Positions 56,645 through 64,000 of a stretch of DNA of 64,000 nt are shown piece after piece (the stretch's first letter is position 1; every line of letters starts with the position of its first letter). Origin of the DNA: Petrachloros mirabilis ULC683. Lineage in GTDB: Bacteria; Cyanobacteriota; Cyanobacteriia; Thermosynechococcales; Thermosynechococcaceae. Both the position numbers and the translations under genes were made by a program. The stretch spans positions 57,600-121,599 of the forward strand of contig NZ_WVIC01000006.1 in assembly GCF_009939295.1 (NCBI RefSeq), in the 5' to 3' direction. Under the pieces are notes generated by a model. It was not told the origin of the DNA. It was given only the letters and a program-made list of their open reading frames with translations, and ran no database searches.

Positions 56645-57829
56645 TCACTCCTGGTACGGCGTACCCAGTGTTGCCGAAACAGCGGCCAAGCCCTCCAGTA
56701 GCTTCTGATTTTCAGCTTCGGTGCGGACGGCAACCCGAAAGTAGTCATCCCCTAACTCAGGAAAGCTCAGACAGTCGCGGATCAAGATGCGGTGCTGCTG
56801 CAACAGTTGGGTCTGAAGCTGAGTGACGGAGTAGTCTGAGTGTACTAATAAAAAATTGGCGGCACCAAGGCGTGGATGCAGCCCTGGAATTTGGGCGAGG
56901 CCACGGAAGAGGTGCGATCGCGCCCCCCCCAACCAGTCCCAAGTCCGCTGCTGAAACCCAGAGTCAGCTAACATTGCCACCGTCACAGGCTCAGCCAAGC
57001 CATTCACCGACCAAGGATCACGCCACTGCTGCCATCGCTCTAACCGCTCAGGGTGAGCCACCGCATAGCCCAAGCGCAAACCGGGCAAGCTGTAAAACTT
57101 AGTCAACGAGCGCAAAATCACCAAATTAGGATAACGTTGCACCCACAGAATTAAACTTTGCTGCTGAGCAGGCGGTAAAAAGTCCATAAAGGCTTCATCC
57201 ACCACCACCAACGCATACTGCTCAAGTAACGGCAGCAAGCTGGCAACGCTAAACAACTGCCCCGTAGGATTGTGAGGATTATTCAACAGCACCCCCTGAG
57301 CAGCCTTTCTTCGCTCCGGTTCCCCCCAAAATTGGGGGGCTAGGGGGGCTGCGTTGGAGTCATCTCCACACCCAGGAGTCAACGAAGTTCCGTCCTCCGG
57401 TTGCCCCCAGAATTGGGGAGCTAGGGGAGCCGGTTCAAGACTTGCCAGCCGTTGCGGCACCACCTGAGCACCAAAGGCTCTCAGCGCCCGTCCATAGTCG
57501 CCAAAGGCAGGTGTCCAGACCTCGACCCCATCGAGCTGGGCTAGCTCTCGACAGACCCAGGTGAGCAGCTCTGCCGACCCATTTCCCGGCAAAATCCACT
57601 CGGAAGGGAGTTGATGCACTGCTCCTAGAGTTTGCCGCAGCGTCGCATAGCTTGGATCTGGGTAATGACGCAATTGCCCCAAACTTGCCTGAATGGCGTC
57701 TAGGGCACTTGCAGGGGGGCCAAGCGGGTTAATGCTGGCCGAGAAATCAAGCAATAAATCTGGAGGACAACCTGCTAAAGCAGCCGCCCAAGCGAGGTTG
57801 CCTCCATGTTGGGGTCGTTTCAAAGTCAA
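56645..57829 (-). CDS. cobD: Threonine-phosphate decarboxylase (cobalamin pathway), with in-frame repeat insertion
   Basis: CobD is a PLP-dependent enzyme that makes aminopropanol phosphate for the cobalamin nucleotide loop. The 394-residue protein has HGGNLAWAAALAG, FSASINPLGPP, PGNGSAELLTW, LLNNPHNPTGQLF, VVDEAFMDFLP and the PLP lysine in LRSLTKFYSLPGLRLGY. About 33 residues in the middle (PLAPQFWGQPEDGTS, then NAAPLAPQFWGEPERR) are absent from normal homologues and match two copies of a genomic palindromic repeat. The frame is maintained, so the enzyme may still work if the loop is tolerated. No other cobalamin gene lies in the window. Confidence 0.9.
   Translation of the reverse strand: MTLKRPQHGGNLAWAAALAGCPPDLLLDFSASINPLGPPASALDAIQASLGQLRHYPDPSYATLRQTLGAVHQLPSEWILPGNGSAELLTWVCRELAQLDGVEVWTPAFGDYGRALRAFGAQVVPQRLASLEPAPLAPQFWGQPEDGTSLTPGCGDDSNAAPLAPQFWGEPERRKAAQGVLLNNPHNPTGQLFSVASLLPLLEQYALVVVDEAFMDFLPPAQQQSLILWVQRYPNLVILRSLTKFYSLPGLRLGYAVAHPERLERWQQWRDPWSVNGLAEPVTVAMLADSGFQQRTWDWLGGARSHLFRGLAQIPGLHPRLGAANFLLVHSDYSVTQLQTQLLQQHRILIRDCLSFPELGDDYFRVAVRTEAENQKLLEGLAAVSATLGTPYQE
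57313..57432. repeat. Two copies of an interspersed palindromic repeat inside cobD
   Basis: Two similar units, 57313-57350 (CTCCGGTTCCCCCC then AATTGGGGGGCTAGGGG) and 57395-57432 (CCTCCGGTTGCCCCC then GAATTGGGGAGCTAGGGG), lie about 82 nt apart in direct orientation. They resemble the 7439-7508 repeat. On the coding strand each yields the APLAPQFWG peptide. Confidence 0.8.
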
Positions 57830-57857
57830 GTGGATTTGTTTTCAGAGAAGGGATGGG

Positions 57858-58133
57858 CTACTCAGCCACCTTTTCTTTAAACAGCTTCCCGGCTGAGAAT
57901 GCGGGTACCTTGGTGGCTGGGATTTTCATCTTATCGCCGGTCTTGGGGTTGCGACCTTCTCGGGCCTTGCGCTGGCGTGGCTCAAAGGAGCCAAAGCCAA
58001 CCAGGGTAACTTTTTGACCGGATGAGACGGCCTCCACGATGGTATCGAGGGCAGCGGTCAAGACGGCATCTGCTTGCTTTTTGGTGACATTAGCCTTGTC
58101 TGCAATAGCATCAACGAGTTCGCCCTTATTCAT
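57858..58133 (-). CDS. hup: DNA-binding protein HU
   Basis: The 91-residue nucleoid protein has the classic HU sequence: MNKGELVDAIADKANVTKKQ, the GQKVTLVGFGSFEPRQRKAR signature, and the arm segment GRNPKTGDKMKIPATKVPAF. HU bends and compacts DNA and assists recombination, replication and transcription. It lies 28 nt upstream of cobD in the same direction. The 603-nt upstream region contains repeats. Confidence 0.97.
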   Translation of the reverse strand: MNKGELVDAIADKANVTKKQADAVLTAALDTIVEAVSSGQKVTLVGFGSFEPRQRKAREGRNPKTGDKMKIPATKVPAFSAGKLFKEKVAE

Positions 58134-58261
58134 AGTTAACTCCTAGTTTGGTTAAAGTACATCCTCACATCCGGTGTGAGCCAACGCTCTGCATTACCCC
58201 CCTGTAGTCTCCCCTTGCTGAGGCTACGATGTGCACCCATCTCTAGATAAACCCATTCCAC

Positions 58262-58359
58262 CCTGCATTACCCCACCCTAGCCCTCCCCTTGGCAAGGGG
58301 AGGGAACAATTTTCCGGTTTCCCCCCTTGGCAAGGGGGGATTAAGGGGGGTAGTGCAGG
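58262..58359. repeat. MITE-like inverted-repeat element
   Basis: The ends CCTGCATTACCCC (58262-58274) and GGGGTAGTGCAGG (58347-58359) form a 13-bp inverted repeat with one mismatch. Inside are two hairpins, CCCTCCCCTTGGCAAGGGGA and CCCCCCTTGGCAAGGGGGG. No target duplication was recognised. It lies upstream of hup. Confidence 0.7.
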
Positions 58360-58676
58360 ATGTTCGCGGTTAATTCGATTTGTGTGTACACGGTAGCTTG
58401 CTAAGGGGGAACGGCGTGAGCCGGGGGGTGGTGCAAAGATATTGCTGATCACACATGAGAGATTGATAGGTAGGTTTGAATTTCGGAGCGATTGTGAAGG
58501 ATACTTGACACCTTGCAAGGTGCCTCAGAATTTCTTCACGCAGGCAGCCAAACCCCTGACGCTTCCGAAATTTCAATGATTTATTCTAATGGCTATTCGC
58601 TCAATATAAAACCATGAAACGGCTAAATTGCAAGGATTTCAGTTTTTTTTTTGTAATTTGACCGGAAACGTAAGAT

Positions 58677-58714
58677 AAAAAAACAACTCCGGCTCTCTGA
58701 AGAGGCCGGAGTTG
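58677..58714 (-). terminator. Intrinsic terminator of the pil operon
   Basis: On the minus strand, CAACTCCGGCC and GCCGGAGTTG form a stem of about 10 bp with a loop CTCTTCAGAGA, followed by TTTTTTT (the A-run at 58677-58683). It lies 23 nt after the pilQ stop. Confidence 0.9.
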
Positions 58715-58736
58715 GGCTGGACAAAAATGGCTGAAA

Positions 58737-60821
58737 CTATCGATTCATAAGTCTTTCAGTCTCTGGGCCAGGTTGGTACTGGTAGCCAAAGGCCGATTGA
58801 TCTGAATCATCCACAATTTGAGGGGTGACAAAGACCACTAGCTCGCTTCGCTGACGCGAACTTGTCTCCCGACGGAATAGCCGACCGAGGATGGGAATGT
58901 CTCCCAGGATAGGAACCTTATTCATGGCGATTCGATCTTGGTCTTGAATAATGCCTGCCAGCACTAGGGTTTGCCCATCGCGCAGGCGCATCGTTCCGGT
59001 TTCAAGGCGACGCTGCTGGAGGAGACCGGCGGTATTCCCAAACTGGTCGGTAAAAGTTCCGCTGGGAGAGCTGACTTCAGGGGTGACATTGAGCGTAATA
59101 AACCCATTGTCATCAATGTTGTCAACATCCACATTTAAAATGACGCCAGCATTTTGGAAAATGGGCTCCAGAGAAGAGCGAGACGTTGCGCCTCCGGCTG
59201 GTGCTGCCGACTCAGTATCAGTCTGACGAAAACCTGAGAAAATTTGCTGCGTCAAGTTGACCTGGGCAGAACTTCCTTCCTGAACTAAAAGGGTTGGGTT
59301 CGTTAAGATCTTGGCGTTATCATTTTGAATGTTCATCAAAATTTGACCCAGAAATCTACTTGCAGCTTCGGTAGCAATATCAATTGCTCCCCCACCCGCT
59401 ACTGCCCTTAGTACATTACCAATAAGTCCAGTATTTCTAGTGCCGCCACCCTCAACTGGAACATTAGCTCTTCCACTTCCGACAGCTATGCCTAAGCCAG
59501 CATTTCCAAACACAAGCCCAAGCTGGTCGTTAGCTCGGAATTGAAGATCAACGTTTGAGTTTTTACCTCTCAAGAGGTTGACATCAATAAACTTAACGTT
59601 AATGGCAACTTGTCTTCTCCGCACATCAAGCTGTGATAGCAAAGATGTTGCAATCTGAACCTTGCGAGGGGTTCCAATCAGCGTGACGGTATTGATACGA
59701 GAGTCAGCAATCACTTCCAATCCTTCTAGAAGTGTAGAAACCCCGCCTTCGCCACCCCCATTGGCTCCATAGGATTCCAGGATCTCTTTCGCCCCAGACC
59801 CTTGAATTTGCTCCTCTCGTGCACTCGTGCGATTCAGGGCGGTATTCCCCAGTGTTAGCGCTCCTTCACCCTCTGCAACCGTTCCACCAGTATCGGCATT
59901 GGATCGAAGTGATCGAGTGGATGTCGTTTGAGCCGTTGCCTTAATCTGATTCAGCCGAATTGACCGCACAATCCGATTCTGAGCATCCCCCGGCAGCGTC
60001 CGCCCCACAAAAACTGTCTGACCAATGCGATTCGACTGCAACCCCGCCATACGAATGACGTAATTAAACACGTCATCCACTGTTTCGTTTTCAATATCCA
60101 GCGAAATCGTGGGGCCATTGCCATTGCCGCCCTCTTCTTCCGCAAACACCACATTGACACTGGCCGCTCGTCCGAGCAGAGAGAGCACCTCCCGCACTGG
60201 AGCTTCTCGCAGCAACAGCTTGGGAATAATTTGACCACTGTTGAGCTCAATGCGATCAGGCTCCACATTCAGCGGGGCAATGGCCATATCCCCCACTGGT
60301 GGTGGCACTGCTCGTCGGGCAAAGGGCGGAACTGCACTCGGCGTTGACTCGCTGGGGGGTTGCTGACTTAACCCTGGCGGCGGCGTTGGGCCAACAGCCA
60401 CATCGCTGGGGCGCTCAAAATTCAACACCAAAATGCCCGAACGGCTGTCTTGGCGCACAATATCGGTAATGGGTGCGGCTCCGGCTCCATCCACCGTGAT
60501 CCGAATCGTGTTCGCGTCTATCGGAACCACCTCTACCGCTGTAATTCCAGGGGCAGGGTTAATTTGGCGAAAGGGTTGGCCTCCTGGCAGCCGCAATTGC
60601 GTGTTGCTAATATCTGAAACCGAACTGTTGCCCCGATTCACCGTAAAGATGGGCGGGCGGGCATTGCCCTGAATCCGAAACACTAGCTCAATGCCATCGG
60701 CAGTGGTATTGAGTTCCACATCCGTGATTTCGGAATCAGCCGCTTTGACCGGCTGCACCACGGCGCTCATCAGAGCTGCGGTGCAGCCCATCGCCAGTCC
60801 GTATCGATACCAAGAGTTCAC
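58737..60821 (-). CDS. pilQ: Type IV pilus secretin PilQ
   Basis: PilQ forms the outer-membrane pore for the type IV pilus, used for twitching motility and DNA uptake. The 694-residue protein starts at GTG 60821, with AGGAG 8 nt upstream, and has a signal peptide (GLAMGCTAALMSAVVQPVKA). An AMIN domain (ITDVELNTTADGIELVFRIQ) is followed by secretin N-domains (VNVVFAEEEGGN; INTVTLIGTPRKVQ) and the secretin core VQEGSSAQVNLTQQI to NKVPILGDIPILGRLFRRE. A proline-rich linker joins the first domains. It is the last gene of pilMNOQ and ends at a terminator. Confidence 0.95.
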   Translation of the reverse strand: MNSWYRYGLAMGCTAALMSAVVQPVKAADSEITDVELNTTADGIELVFRIQGNARPPIFTVNRGNSSVSDISNTQLRLPGGQPFRQINPAPGITAVEVVPIDANTIRITVDGAGAAPITDIVRQDSRSGILVLNFERPSDVAVGPTPPPGLSQQPPSESTPSAVPPFARRAVPPPVGDMAIAPLNVEPDRIELNSGQIIPKLLLREAPVREVLSLLGRAASVNVVFAEEEGGNGNGPTISLDIENETVDDVFNYVIRMAGLQSNRIGQTVFVGRTLPGDAQNRIVRSIRLNQIKATAQTTSTRSLRSNADTGGTVAEGEGALTLGNTALNRTSAREEQIQGSGAKEILESYGANGGGEGGVSTLLEGLEVIADSRINTVTLIGTPRKVQIATSLLSQLDVRRRQVAINVKFIDVNLLRGKNSNVDLQFRANDQLGLVFGNAGLGIAVGSGRANVPVEGGGTRNTGLIGNVLRAVAGGGAIDIATEAASRFLGQILMNIQNDNAKILTNPTLLVQEGSSAQVNLTQQIFSGFRQTDTESAAPAGGATSRSSLEPIFQNAGVILNVDVDNIDDNGFITLNVTPEVSSPSGTFTDQFGNTAGLLQQRRLETGTMRLRDGQTLVLAGIIQDQDRIAMNKVPILGDIPILGRLFRRETSSRQRSELVVFVTPQIVDDSDQSAFGYQYQPGPETERLMNR

Positions 60822-60906
60822 GCTTCTCACTCCTCGTGCTGTGATATTTTTTGAAAGATTTTGACTACGCAATTAGAAACTGATTGGTTCTGGGTTAAAG
60901 AATGAT

Positions 60907-61632
60907 TTAGGGTGCAGCCTCTTCAGGTGCGGCTTCTGCCTCGGCTGCCTCGGCTGCAATCTCAGCAGCTTCCTCAGCGCTCAGGGGGACATAGGCATAC
61001 AGCTTAAAGGTCGAGCGCACCACATTTGCTGGCTCATCTGCTCCTGCCGTCTGGATCTCCAAACTTAGGTTGCGAACCACCAACACCGTCTGTAGCCGAT
61101 CAATTGCCTGCATCACGGCGAGGGTTTGACCGTAGGTTCCTTGAAAAGAAACATCGGTAACCTGACGCTGAATCCGATTATTTAAGGGTGCCCCAACTGA
61201 GCTGTCAGTTACCACGCCCGACATTCCATAGTCTGGTGTAAAGCGGAGTAACTGCCCCCCTGTAGCCACAATGAGACGGTTCAAGTCCAGCAACAGCGTG
61301 TCTAGGGCTTGCTGGGTTGAAAATAAAGTCCGCACGTCTGTATTTTCGGCTCGGGCTTCGTTTAAATTGGCTACCACCTCATTGAGGCGGCGTGCCGTCT
61401 CTTCTCGTTGAGCTAAGTCCATCTCTTTCTGGGCAATGTTGGCCTGCAAGGCTTGGTACTCGGTATATTTAGGCGCGACCAGTTGGGTGGCTAAATATGC
61501 CGCCAACCCCAGCCCAGCTACCGCAGCAAGAACCCCGATGACTGTGGGCGTAAATGAAATCCCAAACAGGGTGGGATACTCTGGTGCATCATAAAAGCTG
61601 TCGTCGTTTGCAAACTCACCTGACGCCGTCAT
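60907..61632 (-). CDS. pilO: Type IV pilus inner-membrane protein PilO
   Basis: PilO pairs with PilN in the inner-membrane alignment complex of the type IV pilus. The 241-residue protein has one helix (VIGVLAAVAGLGLAAYLATQ), a periplasmic coiled coil (ANIAQKEMDLAQREETARRL) and a small alpha/beta domain (GTYGQTLAVMQAIDRLQTVL). The C-terminal tail is very Ala/Glu-rich (AEEAAEIAAEAAEAEAAPEE). Its start overlaps the pilN stop by 4 nt (ATGA). Confidence 0.93.
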   Translation of the reverse strand: MTASGEFANDDSFYDAPEYPTLFGISFTPTVIGVLAAVAGLGLAAYLATQLVAPKYTEYQALQANIAQKEMDLAQREETARRLNEVVANLNEARAENTDVRTLFSTQQALDTLLLDLNRLIVATGGQLLRFTPDYGMSGVVTDSSVGAPLNNRIQRQVTDVSFQGTYGQTLAVMQAIDRLQTVLVVRNLSLEIQTAGADEPANVVRSTFKLYAYVPLSAEEAAEIAAEAAEAEAAPEEAAP

Positions 61633-62381
61633 GGTTGCATCACTCCTCTTTGCCGTAAAACCTCGATGCGGTTGACCAAACCCGCTGCACCCCGCGCACT
61701 CAACACCTGCAATAATTCCGAGGTGGGCACATCATTGATTTGGGTTTCAATTTCGTGATCCACTAGGGATGCCCCTGTGCGCTGATCTGCCTGACGCTCT
61801 GAAGTAATTAAATTAGTGCGCTCAGCATTGAGAAAAGGTGATGTTTGCAGGGTCAAAACAAAGTCGTTCACATCCCCAAAGGAGAGTGCTCGACCATTGA
61901 GCCGCAGATCGGTGGCAGAGGGCGGGGGCACATCTTCGGCTGGGGGTTCTTCCCCTTCTACGGGGGCAGCCGGTGCGGGTGGTGCTGCCTGCTCAATGCG
62001 CGTAATTTGCAGCGTGGGTGGCACTCGCGCTTGTAAATCGGCCAGCATTGCTGCCCAGGGTTTAATTTGATTAAAAATCGAGGCCAGGGCTTGAGTCTCT
62101 TGCTGTACTTGGTCGGTTTCTGCCGTTAGCCGCTCAATTTCGGCAATTTGGGGTGCTAACTGAGCCAGTTGGTTGTCTAGATCCTGTTCTCGGGCTATCA
62201 GCCGCTGGTTAAAGGCTGAGATGACCACGGTGGACAGCAATACTAGCGCCAGCATGGCTCCCCCAAAGGCGGCTCCCAGATAGAGGGGGGTGCGATCGGC
62301 GGTATCAAACCGGCCAAATTCAGTCCTTGACTGCGATACATCTTGCCGATCGTTGAGCAAATTGATTTCAATGGAATACAT
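61629..62381 (-). CDS. pilN: Type IV pilus inner-membrane protein PilN
   Basis: The 250-residue PilN has the N-terminal cytoplasmic motif EINLLNDR (MYSIEINLLNDRQDVSQSR) that binds PilM, one membrane helix (LYLGAAFGGAMLALVLLSTV), a coiled coil (LDNQLAQLAPQIAEIERLTA) and a periplasmic ferredoxin-like domain. A Pro/Glu-rich insert (PPAPAAPVEGEEPPAEDVPP) lies within the periplasmic part. It starts 3 nt after the pilM stop. Confidence 0.94.
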   Translation of the reverse strand: MYSIEINLLNDRQDVSQSRTEFGRFDTADRTPLYLGAAFGGAMLALVLLSTVVISAFNQRLIAREQDLDNQLAQLAPQIAEIERLTAETDQVQQETQALASIFNQIKPWAAMLADLQARVPPTLQITRIEQAAPPAPAAPVEGEEPPAEDVPPPSATDLRLNGRALSFGDVNDFVLTLQTSPFLNAERTNLITSERQADQRTGASLVDHEIETQINDVPTSELLQVLSARGAAGLVNRIEVLRQRGVMQP

Positions 62382-62384
62382 GGA

Positions 62385-63470
62385 TTATGCCTCTCTAAGA
62401 CCTAGACCCATGACGACACTCAAGGCGGGCCGTTGGGCGCTGGGCACATCTTCAAAGTCGGGAACGCCAATGGCATCCATCGGATTCACAATGGTGGTTG
62501 GCAGCCCTAGGCGCTGGGCAAAAAACTCGTCTAGTTGACCCAGCCCCGCTCCAGTTCCAGCGACAAAGACCTGAGAAATTTCCAGATTCGCTCCTTGATT
62601 GAGGTAGAAGTCTATGGAGCGGCGCAGCTCGTCTGAGAGATCTCCTAGCATTCGCAAAATTGCGGCGGCGCTGGGGTTGTTGGCGCGGTTTAGATCGCCA
62701 CTGGCTCCTACGGGCACGGTCATGTCTCGCAGTAGATCTGACCCCATGGAGCTGGGCAAATTCATGGCGCGACTCAAGGCCGATTCTAAATGCTGGGTGC
62801 CAATGGGCACTTTGCGGTTAAATTGCGGCACCCCATCCATGACGATGCTGATTTCGGTGCCGTCGGCGTCGATATTGACTAGTGCTACGGCTTCACCGGC
62901 TACAAATTGCAAGAGCTGCGATCGCAGTGTCCGAATGAGCGCAAAACTGCTCACCTCCAGCACCTTAAGCTGCAACCCTGCCAGGTCAAAGACATTCAGA
63001 TAGCCATTGGTAATCTCCTTAGGTGTCGCCACCAGCAGCACCTCGACCCGTTCAATGCCATCCTCGTCAATATCAATTCCGAGGCGCTGAAAATCAACAT
63101 CAGCATCTTCACGAGGGAACGGCAAATACAGCGCCGCCTCCTGATTCAGAACCATATCCCGTAGCTCAAAATCATCCAACTCAGCCGGCAGCCGAATTAA
63201 TCGAATGACCGCTTCCCCCACGGGTACCGCACTCGTCACATGACGCGCTTTAATTTTATTCTCGACAAGCCCCTGGCGAATCACCTCAGCAATTGCCTCC
63301 GCATCCGTGATCCGCCCATCTTGATAGGCTCCCTCCGGTACCGGAACTGACGCGAATGCCGACACCCGCGTTCGCTGAGACTTTTGTTGCAGTTGCACAA
63401 TATTGACGCGGTTGGGCGTCAACTCAATCCCCACACTTTGGCTTTTAGCCGCAAACAGATTATCAAACAC
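62385..63470 (-). CDS. pilM: Type IV pilus actin-like protein PilM
   Basis: PilM is the cytoplasmic actin-like ATP-binding protein that docks to PilN. The 361-residue form starts at GTG 63470 (MFDNLFAAKSQSVGIELTPN), close to the length of Synechocystis PilM, with GGGGTGAGC just upstream; the open frame extends to 63587 but that part is non-conserved. Motifs are VALVNIDADGTEISIVMDG (phosphate loop region) and the second FVAGTGAGLGQLDEFF. It is the first gene of the pilMNOQ operon, and the promoter must lie between it and 63709. Confidence 0.93.
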   Translation of the reverse strand: MFDNLFAAKSQSVGIELTPNRVNIVQLQQKSQRTRVSAFASVPVPEGAYQDGRITDAEAIAEVIRQGLVENKIKARHVTSAVPVGEAVIRLIRLPAELDDFELRDMVLNQEAALYLPFPREDADVDFQRLGIDIDEDGIERVEVLLVATPKEITNGYLNVFDLAGLQLKVLEVSSFALIRTLRSQLLQFVAGEAVALVNIDADGTEISIVMDGVPQFNRKVPIGTQHLESALSRAMNLPSSMGSDLLRDMTVPVGASGDLNRANNPSAAAILRMLGDLSDELRRSIDFYLNQGANLEISQVFVAGTGAGLGQLDEFFAQRLGLPTTIVNPMDAIGVPDFEDVPSAQRPALSVVMGLGLREA

Positions 63471-63708
63471 GCTCACCCCAGCCTTGTTCGCTGAATAGCC
63501 GTTTACTCCTCGACACCTCACCCACTTTGGGCTGGCCGATACCGCATTTTGAGGGCAAGGTAATCCCCCTGAAGGGATAGTACCCAAAAAGCCCTTCTAT
63601 TAAACACTGAATTACCCCGAAGACAAACTTTGTTTGCCAAAAATCAAATTAGGTTTATTTTTTGATCGCTAAATAAACCCCCTAACCTCCGCCCCTTCAA
63701 TAAAGCGG

Positions 63709-64000
63709 TTAAAGGGTATCCCCATATTCCTCCCAAAAGGCCAGCACCGCTTCTAATTCTTGTCGATGGGTCGGGATGGGGTCTAGCTGGTGCCGGATCT
63801 GGGCAATACGGTATCGAGCTTCAGCTCTAGCTCGGCGAGCCGTGCGTTCTGCTTCTTCAGCTCGTCGGTTTGCCTCTTCAGCTCGTCGATTTCTTTCTGA
63901 TTGTTCTTGAGCCACTCTTCGTGCTGTCTCTCGGCTTCTTCTTCTAGCCTCAGCTCGTTCTTGAGCCACTCTTCGTGACTCATCTCGGCTGCGACGTTCT
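63709..64000 (-). CDS. Coiled-coil protein, paralogue of 56018 product (partial)
   Basis: The reading frame runs off the right edge; only the C-terminal 96 residues are visible. The visible start reads ERRSRDESRRVAQERAEARR, matching the 56018 protein, and the end (ARYRIAQIRHQLDP to FWEEYGDTL) is the same family C-terminus. A second frame is open across the same DNA and reads HEEWLKNELRLEEEAERQHE and KQNARLAELELKLD. No membrane segment is in view. The function is unknown. It lies upstream of the pil operon on the same strand (gap about 238 nt). Confidence 0.6.
   Translation of the reverse strand, partial: ERRSRDESRRVAQERAEARRRSRETARRVAQEQSERNRRAEEANRRAEEAERTARRARAEARYRIAQIRHQLDPIPTHRQELEAVLAFWEEYGDTL

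Larger units (their letters stand above)
58134..58736. other. Non-coding spacer upstream of hup with repeats
   Basis: No supported gene lies here; open frames at 58243-58518 and 58370-58576 on the minus strand cross the GC-rich repeat and have unlikely composition. The spacer holds the repeat at 58262-58359, a related motif CTGCATTACCCCCC near 58192, and the pilQ terminator at its right end. Promoter sequences for hup must lie within it. Confidence 0.55.

Noticed and set aside
58243..58576. Two minus-strand open frames upstream of hup
   Set aside because: They run through the GC-rich inverted repeat and give low-complexity Pro/Gly peptides with no start context.

Overview
The window is chromosomal DNA from a cyanobacterium, probably a filamentous Leptolyngbya- or Nodosilinea-like organism (the genus is a guess). 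The evidence is photosystem I genes (psaL, psaI), the photosystem II assembly factor ycf39, a ctpA-type D1-processing protease, tocopherol genes, a pilMNOQ operon without pilP, and frequent HIP1 octamers (GCGATCGC). No rRNA, tRNA, CRISPR array or transposase gene was found.

Layout. (1) 1-4.2 kb is a decaying defence island: the end of a type III modification methylase with an apparent frameshift, an intact xisH/xisI pair, an antitoxin with a nonsense-interrupted PIN toxin, and a type III Res subunit that has lost its C-terminal nuclease where it meets the next gene. (2) 4.1-12.6 kb is housekeeping: homogentisate prenyltransferase and tocopherol methyltransferase, a C-terminal processing protease, rpmF, truB, a DUF1400 hydrolase, and thiC behind a TPP riboswitch. 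(3) 12.6-20.5 kb holds a permease pair, leucyl aminopeptidase, a stand-alone DUF1400 protein, a NADAR protein, a pentapeptide protein and secreted or unknown proteins. (4) 20.7-34.9 kb holds a divergent PEP-synthase-like protein, a second tocopherol pair (cyclase and HPPD), a RecB-like nuclease, a ureohydrolase, PEP synthase, a UspA protein, a GH3-family protein and an MFS transporter. (5) 35-48.9 kb holds DUF2126, GFA and DUF192 proteins, a response regulator, NAD kinase, ycf39, proS, a sodium symporter, psaL-psaI and DedA. (6) 49-56.6 kb is accessory: an SDR relic, a SWIM protein, a DarT-macrodomain fusion, a SNF2 helicase, a MITE-like element and a repeat-rich membrane coiled-coil protein. 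(7) 56.6-64 kb holds cobD with an in-frame repeat insertion, HU, the pilus assembly operon, and part of a paralogue of the coiled-coil protein.

How the genes fit together. Four of the five committed tocopherol steps (HPPD, prenyltransferase, cyclase, gamma-tocopherol methyltransferase) lie in two operon-like pairs about 18 kb apart, with partners exchanged relative to Synechocystis 6803. The best candidate for an unusual system is the single-chain DarT toxin plus DarG-like macrodomain, which sits between a SWIM gene and a SNF2 helicase. Small mobile palindromes are active in this genome: one has a clear TSD upstream of the SNF2 gene, a related 22-bp piece interrupts a long palindrome at 46.5 kb, and another repeat family has been absorbed in frame into cobD.
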